29,888 nt of DNA, taken from positions 1-29,888 of the IMG/VR virus record IMGVR_UViG_3300022707_002514; one strand, given 5' to 3'. Position 1 is the first letter of the stretch. Each line of letters starts with the position of its first letter. The DNA is from a virus. The translations under genes and the position numbers were made by a program. Shown piece after piece: positions 21,089 to 27,240 of the stretch. The notes below the pieces were generated by a model. It did not search any database. It saw only the letters and a list, made by a program, of their open reading frames with translations, and was not told where the DNA came from.

Positions 21089-21220
21089 CGAGGTTGCGGT
21101 GCTGATGGAAGCACGGTTGATGGGTGCACATTCGTTCAAACGAGGCTTGCCTTTAGTAGAGAATGGGGGGTATGCACAGAGCAGGTACCAAGCCCTGCCA
21201 GCCTCGTGTAACTGGAAAGG
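21089..21220 (+). ncRNA. Multi-branched structured leader RNA
   Basis: This 130-nt stretch can fold into a junction with four helices. P1: CGAGGTTG (21089-21096) with CAGCCTCG (21199-21206). P2: GTGCT (21099-21103) with AGCAC (21110-21114). P3: GTGCA (21124-21128) with TGCAC (21173-21177), enclosing TCGT-ttcaa-type hairpin 21132-21143. P4: GCAGG (21181-21185) with CCTGC (21194-21198). P1 ends 3 nt before AACTGGAAAGG (21210-21220). It could be an aptamer-type switch or an attenuator. It does not match a tRNA or a riboswitch class I recognise. Confidence 0.55.
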
Positions 21221-21227
21221 AATAAAG

Positions 21228-21365
21228 ATGGGATATCTTGTGTTTTTACTTTTTATTTATTCTAGTTGGGCGTTTATTCGCATAGGGCAATTGCATAGAT
21301 ATTGTGACAATGAACTTGCCGAATTGTGGGAAGTTTTCACAAAGTTTATCGAGGAAAATGAGTGA
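21228..21365 (+). CDS. Tiny membrane-anchored protein (paralogue A)
   Basis: A 45-residue protein: one N-terminal hydrophobic span (YLVFLLFIYSSWAFI) followed by RIGQLHRYCDNELAELWEVF and an acidic end. AACTGGAAAGG ends 7 nt before the ATG; longer upstream starts lie in the structured leader. A close relative is encoded at 21903-22055. The topology suggests a cytoplasmic amphipathic helix tethered to the inner membrane. Function unknown. Confidence 0.55.
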   Translation: MGYLVFLLFIYSSWAFIRIGQLHRYCDNELAELWEVFTKFIEENE

Positions 21366-21517
21366 TGTCAGTTTATGAAGCGGTAATTATGTTTGTAAAA
21401 TTTGAATACGAGATAAAGCAATATCCGATGGTGCTTGATCGAGATATCATAGACGAAACGGTGTCTAAGTTTGAACGGCATTACGGTAAAGGCAATGTGA
21501 AGATAGAGGTATTATGA
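21365..21517 (+). CDS. Tiny hypothetical protein
   Basis: A 50-residue protein, MSVYEAVIMFVKFEYEIKQY at the start and VSKFERHYGKGNVKIEVL at the end, looking like a small alpha/beta unit. The ATG overlaps the stop of the previous gene (TGATG) and its own stop overlaps the next start (ATGA), so the reading frame is locked into a translationally coupled chain. No family recognised. Confidence 0.5.
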   Translation: MSVYEAVIMFVKFEYEIKQYPMVLDRDIIDETVSKFERHYGKGNVKIEVL

Positions 21518-21903
21518 ACAGGATCGAAGCGGCAAAGGACCTGCTGAAAATGATAGAAACGGTTGATCATAATGATAGTAAAAGCTTACTTGATTTGAAT
21601 AGCCGTGGTTACTGTATTTTTTCCGGCCTAGGTTACGAAAAGGTCGTTAGGAAAGGTAATATAAAATACTGCCTTACAGAAGATTATTCGCGTTCCCGCG
21701 ATGCTCTGAAGAAGGCGAGGCCGGAGGGGTGGATGATAAACGTAAGCGGCGGCTGGATAGGGTCTGATTGTGAAGAAATATATGATGCAAGCGCATACCG
21801 TGGCGGGGCAATGACATTAGAATCTCCTGAGCTACCCACCGAAGAGCTTGCCGAGTTCCATGCCATAATACAGGCATGGATTTACATATGGGATAATGAG
21901 TGA
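21514..21903 (+). CDS. Phage alpha-beta-alpha sandwich-like protein
   Basis: A 129-residue protein. The segment YCLTEDYSRSRDALKKARPE then GWMINVSGGWIG, the alanine/glycine-rich AYRGGAMTLESPEL and a final helix AEFHAIIQAWIYIW resemble small phage ABA-sandwich proteins that show the order: DYTxSxDAA, P-x-GW, then a strand and a helix with A-L-x-x-A. Their function is unknown. Chained by ATGA and TGATG overlaps to its neighbours. Confidence 0.5.
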   Translation: MNRIEAAKDLLKMIETVDHNDSKSLLDLNSRGYCIFSGLGYEKVVRKGNIKYCLTEDYSRSRDALKKARPEGWMINVSGGWIGSDCEEIYDASAYRGGAMTLESPELPTEELAEFHAIIQAWIYIWDNE

Positions 21904-22055
21904 TGGAATATTTCATAGCCGTTTTATTTATATATTCGATCTATTCCTTTCTACGCATAGGACAGTTGCACAAGTATATTGATAATGAGCTTGTTGATAT
22001 TTGGAATGCACTTAAAAATCATTTAGAGCAGGATCATTTGGAGAATGAGCGATGA
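21903..22055 (+). CDS. Tiny membrane-anchored protein (paralogue B)
   Basis: A 50-residue protein with an N-terminal hydrophobic span (YFIAVLFIYSIYSFL) then RIGQLHKYIDNELVDIWNAL and an acidic tail. It is plainly homologous to the protein at 21228-21365 (RIGQLH-[RK]-Y-x-DNEL-x-x-[LI]-W shared at the same distance from the span). The ATG overlaps the preceding stop (TGATG). Function unknown. Confidence 0.55.
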   Translation: MEYFIAVLFIYSIYSFLRIGQLHKYIDNELVDIWNALKNHLEQDHLENER

Positions 22056-22174
22056 ATAAAATAGCTGTGGTTATCACCTACATCTTCCTTGCTGTTGCCG
22101 CGTTCGCAGTCTATGTATCTTACACACACGAAGAAACCGTTCCTGTAGGGGAACTAAGGGATATAGACAAATGA
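22052..22174 (+). CDS. Tiny single-span membrane protein
   Basis: A 40-residue protein: a hydrophobic N-terminal segment (IAVVITYIFLAVAAFAVYV) and a short polar tail (SYTHEETVPVGELRDIDK). It overlaps the genes on both sides by 4 nt (ATGA). The order of charges suggests the tail faces the periplasm or is exposed after insertion as a signal-anchor. Function unknown. Confidence 0.45.
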   Translation: MNKIAVVITYIFLAVAAFAVYVSYTHEETVPVGELRDIDK

Positions 22175-22308
22175 AAGAAGATGCGAAGAAGCCGTTTAAT
22201 GATGTTTCGATAGGACTCAGATACAAAGACGATCCAGAGCTTGAGGATGATCGCGATAATTATAATCCACCGAAGATATTAGTTCACATGCCAAAGCCTA
22301 AGCAATAA
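22171..22308 (+). CDS. Tiny acidic hypothetical protein
   Basis: A 45-residue polar protein (DDPELEDDRDNYNPPKILVH in the middle, ending MPKPKQ). It starts inside the stop of the previous gene (ATGA) and is the last member of the coupled chain before the terminase. No family recognised, low sequence complexity, probably partly disordered. Confidence 0.45.
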   Translation: MKEDAKKPFNDVSIGLRYKDDPELEDDRDNYNPPKILVHMPKPKQ

Positions 22309-22334
22309 TCATACCCTAGCCTCATTCACTGTTC

Positions 22335-22349
22335 ATTGATATAATCAAC
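22335..22349 (+). promoter_or_regulatory. Extended -10 promoter and degenerate operator at the terminase start
   Basis: TGATATAAT (22337-22345) is an extended -10 element (TGn-TATAAT). Its last base lies 6 nt before the terminase ATG at 22352, so transcription should begin at or beside the start codon. The element is embedded in ATTGATATAATCAAC (22335-22349), a partial match to the early palindrome. No SD precedes the ATG. The transcript from here would be leaderless. Confidence 0.5.
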
Positions 22350-22351
22350 AC

Positions 22352-24856
22352 ATGAGCAAACTATTCAATTACACAGAACTTCAAAACGAACACGCTCGGA
22401 GAGACTTCCTAGAATACAGAAAGATAATATCTCCTAAGCTGAAATATAGCTGGTTTCATGAGGAAGTCTGTAACGCTCTGGAAGATTTCTATGAGCAGTT
22501 AATAGCTAATCAGAAGCCGGTGCTGATAATAACAACTCCTCCGCAACATGGAAAGGAATTAGCAGATAGCACACCTATCCTAACTACGCGAGGATGGAAA
22601 AAACATGGAGAACTAAAAGCTGGTGATTATGTTTTTCATCCATTCGGACATAAAGTAATAATCAATAAGATAATCGAACAGGATCAAGATTGCGATGTTC
22701 TCGTTACTCTCACAGATGGCAGTAAGTTCAAATGTCACCGTAACCACGAATGGACATTAATCCATAAAAGAGCAAAAACCGTAACCATTGAAACCAGAGG
22801 GCTGATAGAAAAAGAGCTATGGGAGGGTAAGCAAGGCAAAAGGGGAAGCCGGGCGGTTTATCAGATACCGCCTACAGAATGTTTAAATATTTGTAATGGG
22901 AATCTATTGATAGATCCGTATGTTTTAGGCGCTTGGCTTGGTGATGGAACATTAACTAATCCCTGTTTCACCCATAGCCCAGATGATTCAATTATTATTG
23001 ATGAGATTGAAAGGGCCGGATACAAAAAGTCTAAGATATGGAAGCATAAAGATACAGGTGTTTTAACCAGCTCTTTCCCCGGAAAATTTAAGCAGGATTT
23101 GATTGATGAGGGGTTATTTAAAAATAGGAAATACATACCTGAAAAATATATACTGTCCTCCAAAGATCAGAGATTAAGGCTGCTTGCTGGTTTGATTGAT
23201 ACAGACGGATCGTTACATAAAAAAACGGGACAATATAGATTTATTAACACAAACAAAGAGTTGATAGATAATACTTGTATTCTGCTGAGGACATTAGGTT
23301 ATACATACTCAATAACCGCCGCACAGCCTAGAAAAGCACCTAATTCTTATGGAATACAGGACAAAAAGGTTTGCTATCAGATTGGATTTACCCCGCTTGA
23401 TCAAATCCCCTGTGTTCTTGATAGAAAGAAGTCTGATAAAATACCTATGAGGCGTAAGGTAGCTATTGAATCAGTAAGGTGGTTAGAAGAACACGAAAAA
23501 GAGCCTGGAAAATGTATTGAAGTGAACAGCCCAGATGGGCTATATCTTGCTGGAAAAAATCTACACGCAACCCACAACAGCCGGGCTGTTATTGACTTTA
23601 CATCATGGATATCGGGCAAGCTTCCTGATCTGGAAACCTTTTACACCGCATTTTCTGACCGGCTCGGAATCAGGGCTAACCTGCGCCTGCAAAGAACTTA
23701 CGACTCCGAAAGATATCAACAGATATTTCCTGAGCTTCAAATAGCTAACCCTAAGAACAAGGATTCGAAGGGGTACACACGCAACAGGAACCTACTGGAA
23801 TACGTAGGAAGAGAAGGTTTGTTCAGAAACACTACAATAAACGGGTCTATCACTGGCGAAACTATAGGGCTCGGAATAATAGACGATCCTATCAAGGGCC
23901 GGAAAGAAGCCAGCTCTTTAACCGTTAGGGATTCGTCTTGGTTTTGGCTAACAGATGATTTCTTTACCAGATTTAGCGAAAATGCCGGGCTGTTAATGAC
24001 TCTTACGCGCTGGCATATAGACGATCCGGCAGGGCGGTTAAAATTAGAAATGCCGGGAGTAAGGGTGTTAAATTTCCCTGCTATAGCTGAGAAGGGTATA
24101 CCTGATTCGGGAGCAAAGCACAGATCATTCGGACAGGTACTATTCCCAGAGCATAAATCTAAAGAATTCCTGATGAAGCGCAAAGCCTTGATGATTAATC
24201 CTAACTGGCTTTCACTGTATCAAGGACAGCCTATACAGGCAGGAGGAGGTTTGATAAAGGTTGAAAATCTTAAAATAGTATCTCACTGCCCGGAAATTGA
24301 CAGATCGGTTAGATACTGGGATAAGGCCGGAACTGAGGGAGGAGGAGCATTTACGGCAGGCGTAAAGGTAGCAAAACTGAAAGATGGCAAGTTTATAATC
24401 CTAGATATTGTCAAAGGTCAGTGGTCGGCTATGCGTAGAGAGAAGAGAATTATGCAAACTGCTAAAATGGATAAGATAGGTGTAATAATAGGAATTGAAC
24501 AAGAGCCGGGAAGTGGAGGATTAGAATCAGCGGAAAGCACAATACGCATGTTATCCGGTTATAATTGCTATGCTGATAAGGTAACAGATTCAAAGGATAT
24601 AAGGGCTGACCCCTTTGCCGCACAAGTCGAGGCTGGTAATATTCTTCTACTTGAGGCAGAATGGAACAAAGATTTCATAGCCGAAGCTGAAACATTTCCA
24701 GATGGTAAATTTAAAGATGAGATAGATGCGGCAGTGGGGGCTTTTCAAAAATTGGCAGGTGTACCAGAATTAGGCTTTACGGATGAGGACATGAACGAAA
24801 TCAAAACTCACGAAAAAGATACAACATCTCCGGGTATAGGTGATAAAGCATGGTAG
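22352..24856 (+). CDS. terL: Terminase large subunit interrupted by an intein
   Basis: An 834-residue precursor. Residues 1-68 and 410-834 make a 493-residue TerL once spliced. The N-extein ends PPQHGK and the C-extein begins SRAVIDF, so joining restores the P-loop PPQHGKS. Walker B is GLGIIDDP (about 506-513) with a TLTRWHIDDPAGR motif at 550-562. The RNase H-like nuclease domain has Asp657 (RYWDKAG), a Glu in GIEQEPGSGG (714-723) and Asp789/792 (FKDEIDAA). TerL pumps DNA into the prohead with ATP and cuts the concatemer. The P-loop is broken until splicing occurs, so packaging depends on intein activity. The 3' end overlaps the portal gene by 7 nt. No SD is present; see the promoter just upstream. 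Confidence 0.92.
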   Translation: MSKLFNYTELQNEHARRDFLEYRKIISPKLKYSWFHEEVCNALEDFYEQLIANQKPVLIITTPPQHGKELADSTPILTTRGWKKHGELKAGDYVFHPFGHKVIINKIIEQDQDCDVLVTLTDGSKFKCHRNHEWTLIHKRAKTVTIETRGLIEKELWEGKQGKRGSRAVYQIPPTECLNICNGNLLIDPYVLGAWLGDGTLTNPCFTHSPDDSIIIDEIERAGYKKSKIWKHKDTGVLTSSFPGKFKQDLIDEGLFKNRKYIPEKYILSSKDQRLRLLAGLIDTDGSLHKKTGQYRFINTNKELIDNTCILLRTLGYTYSITAAQPRKAPNSYGIQDKKVCYQIGFTPLDQIPCVLDRKKSDKIPMRRKVAIESVRWLEEHEKEPGKCIEVNSPDGLYLAGKNLHATHNSRAVIDFTSWISGKLPDLETFYTAFSDRLGIRANLRLQRTYDSERYQQIFPELQIANPKNKDSKGYTRNRNLLEYVGREGLFRNTTINGSITGETIGLGIIDDPIKGRKEASSLTVRDSSWFWLTDDFFTRFSENAGLLMTLTRWHIDDPAGRLKLEMPGVRVLNFPAIAEKGIPDSGAKHRSFGQVLFPEHKSKEFLMKRKALMINPNWLSLYQGQPIQAGGGLIKVENLKIVSHCPEIDRSVRYWDKAGTEGGGAFTAGVKVAKLKDGKFIILDIVKGQWSAMRREKRIMQTAKMDKIGVIIGIEQEPGSGGLESAESTIRMLSGYNCYADKVTDSKDIRADPFAAQVEAGNILLLEAEWNKDFIAEAETFPDGKFKDEIDAAVGAFQKLAGVPELGFTDEDMNEIKTHEKDTTSPGIGDKAW
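22556..23578 (+). other. Class 3-like intein with LAGLIDADG endonuclease
   Basis: Precursor residues 69-409 (341 aa). It starts ELADSTPILTTRGWKKHGEL, where TPIL...GW...ELKAGDYV is splicing block A, and ends THN followed by Ser410. Residue 1 is Glu, which cannot make the usual N-S/N-O acyl shift. Block B has NHEW (His132, Trp134), block F has Cys388 in KCIEVNSPDGLYLAG, and Thr407 precedes the terminal His-Asn. Non-nucleophilic residue 1, Trp-Cys-Thr and a Ser/Thr +1 residue define class 3 inteins, known from a mycobacteriophage DnaB. Two endonuclease motifs, VLGAWLGDGT (191-200) and LLAGLIDTDG (277-286), keep both catalytic Asp, so the homing nuclease looks intact. Confidence 0.85.
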
Positions 24857-27240
24857 GACACTTCCAAACAGTTCTAGCTAAAACTCTATTCAATATTGGA
24901 TTCGGCAGCAAGAATATAAACCGTGAGGTGGTCCATGTACAAGCAGAAGGAACCAGCGGGACAGATATATTCGGAGGTCGATACTCTGAGGAATATCTTC
25001 AAAAGCTTCTCGGTGAAGATGCCATTACTAACTTTGATGAGATGCGCCGGTCAGATGGTCAAGTTAAAATGCTGCTCTCGGTTGTTAAGAACCCGATTAG
25101 ATCTGCATCGTGGGCAGTAGAGGCCGTTGATGATAGCGATGAGGAAGAGAATATAGCCGCTTTCGCTCAGCATATTCTATTTGAGGATATAGTTACCCCG
25201 GATGGTCAGAAGAGGAAGAAGTTCAGGGAATTACTTACAGAAATATTAACCTGCATAGATTTCGGATATTCTGTCTTTGAGAAAGTTCACAAGGTTGTTA
25301 AAGGACATCCAGAATTCGGGGATTACATAGGCTATGCAGATATAGGATTCAGGCATCAGCGCAGTATTGAGGAATGGGTTTTAAGAGAAAACGGCTCTAT
25401 CGATCATATCAGGCAACAGGTGCAAGGTGATCTCTCTGTAAATGCTTTTATAGCTGGCGTGCACCTTATGGTTTGCTCGATAGACAAAGAAGGCGATAAT
25501 TACGAAGGGATCTCAATGCTTCGCCCTTGCTATGGTGCATGGTTCAGAAAGAATTTATATAAAAAGTTTCAGGCTATTGGTATAGAACGAGCTTCATTAG
25601 GGATGTTGCATGGAGAAATGTCAGAAGAATTTCTTCAAAGAGAAGACTGGGAATCTCAGCGTAGTGCGTTCCAGTGTCTATTAAATCAGTTTTCATCCCA
25701 TGAGCGTAATGCCATTGTTACAGCTCCGGGGTTAAAGATAAACGAGGTAAAACTTACCCATGATGCCGAGAAGGTACAAGGAGCAATAGCTGGTGAAAAC
25801 GTAGAAATGTCTAAGGCTTTCCTTGTAACATTCATGGAAATGGGCATTGCAGGAAATGGGGGCAGTTATAGCCTCGGATCTGATCTGTCCGACATATTCC
25901 TGTCAGGCATAGAATTCCTAGGCGATATGATAGCCGATAAGCTCAATGATGATATTCTCAAGCCTGTCATTGATATGAAATTCGGACCGAGATCTAAATA
26001 TCCTAAACTGACTCATAAAGGAATTAATGATAAGGCAGGTGAAGAATTTGCTAAAGTAATGAAGGACCTAAGTACAGAGGATCTTATTCAGAAATCTGAC
26101 AGGGTTAAAAAACACGTTCATGAGCGTTATGATCTGCCTGCCTTTGACCCGGATCTCGAAGAAGAATTAAAGGAAGATGATAATAATGAGGATGAAGAGA
26201 ATAGTGATAATAATGAGCAAAACACTGAGCATGACGATGATGTTGAACAATCATCCCACAGGAAAAAAGATAAAAAAAAACTGAGTGATGCTGGTTTTGA
26301 TGATGCTTACAAAGAAATTTCAACCGCTTTAATAAAATCTCATGGCGGTAAAAACCTCAGTGCTTTTGAAGATCATAGGCTTGATGAGTTGATATACATA
26401 GCCGCTGCTGATCATGTACAATTAGCTGAGTTGCTTCCATCCGTATTCATTGCCCGGAACGCTCAGAAGCTCGAAGTCATGCTAAGAGATTCGATGCTAG
26501 AGCGCTCGGATAAAATGATTTCTAAAATGGTAAACATTATACGCAGAGATCCTGCCGCTCGTGCCGCTGCTCTTGCTGTTACAATGCCAGATGGTAACAC
26601 TTTGAAAAAAACACTTAGAAGTTATACCGGGGAAGTGGCTCAAAAGGCTCTCAATAAGGTTTTACGGGAATTGAACAAAACTCGTAGTACAATAAAATTA
26701 ACTGAGGAAGAGTTCAGGGATCTACCTACGAAGACAAAGCAGGACCTTAATCAGGAAATAATATTAACCCAGAAATTCCTTGATAGCGATATGGAAAAAG
26801 TTGTTCTGTTCTCGTTCAATGGAATTTATGATGAGACAGATAGCCCGGATGTCATAGAGCAGGACCTAATCAGGCAGAGGGATCGACATATGGCTGGTCC
26901 TTCAATCAGGGCAACATCTGTAAATATCACAGCTAAGACAACCAATAGCGTAAGAAACGATGTATTTCAGGAACCTGATGTGCTGGATGATATAGAAAGT
27001 TTTATATTTACGAACCCCGCCCCCGTAAGTGCCATTTGCCAAAACCTGACAGGGCGTGTATTCTCGAAAGAAGAATATGCAACTACTACTTTCCTACCGC
27101 CTCTGCATCATAACTGTAAATCCTTTATAGTAGCGCAGACAGCAGGAAAGAAGGGTAACAAGTCAGTAGATCCTAATGAGCTGCAAATAGTAGGCACAGC
27201 GGATCAGCAGGAAAAAGCAAGGAAGAGCATAACGCTATGA
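24850..27240 (+). CDS. Portal protein fused to MuF-like head protein
   Basis: A 796-residue protein. Residues about 25-430 match DUF935 (Mu gp29-like) portals: DIFGGRYSEEYLQKLLGED, DEMRRSDGQVKMLLSVVKNP, FGYSVFEKVHK, FRHQRSIEEWVL, and a GIERASLGMLHG region. A very acidic, Asn/Asp-rich linker covers about 437-476. The second half is helical and ends with ICQNLTGRVF ... LPPLHHNCKSFIV (about 725-765), the C-terminal signature of Mu gpF-like minor head proteins (Cys, then P-x-H-x-NC). Portals form the dodecameric DNA gate, and MuF proteins sit inside or near it. In Mu they are separate genes, so this is a fusion. It begins in the last codons of terL and ends with an ATGA overlap. Confidence 0.8.
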   Translation: MVGHFQTVLAKTLFNIGFGSKNINREVVHVQAEGTSGTDIFGGRYSEEYLQKLLGEDAITNFDEMRRSDGQVKMLLSVVKNPIRSASWAVEAVDDSDEEENIAAFAQHILFEDIVTPDGQKRKKFRELLTEILTCIDFGYSVFEKVHKVVKGHPEFGDYIGYADIGFRHQRSIEEWVLRENGSIDHIRQQVQGDLSVNAFIAGVHLMVCSIDKEGDNYEGISMLRPCYGAWFRKNLYKKFQAIGIERASLGMLHGEMSEEFLQREDWESQRSAFQCLLNQFSSHERNAIVTAPGLKINEVKLTHDAEKVQGAIAGENVEMSKAFLVTFMEMGIAGNGGSYSLGSDLSDIFLSGIEFLGDMIADKLNDDILKPVIDMKFGPRSKYPKLTHKGINDKAGEEFAKVMKDLSTEDLIQKSDRVKKHVHERYDLPAFDPDLEEELKEDDNNEDEENSDNNEQNTEHDDDVEQSSHRKKDKKKLSDAGFDDAYKEISTALIKSHGGKNLSAFEDHRLDELIYIAAADHVQLAELLPSVFIARNAQKLEVMLRDSMLERSDKMISKMVNIIRRDPAARAAALAVTMPDGNTLKKTLRSYTGEVAQKALNKVLRELNKTRSTIKLTEEEFRDLPTKTKQDLNQEIILTQKFLDSDMEKVVLFSFNGIYDETDSPDVIEQDLIRQRDRHMAGPSIRATSVNITAKTTNSVRNDVFQEPDVLDDIESFIFTNPAPVSAICQNLTGRVFSKEEYATTTFLPPLHHNCKSFIVAQTAGKKGNKSVDPNELQIVGTADQQEKARKSITL

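Noticed and set aside
21089-21220. Possible tRNA or tmRNA in the long leader
   Set aside because: There is a TTCAAAC stretch and several stems, but no matching acceptor stem, anticodon arm or CCA end in the right order.
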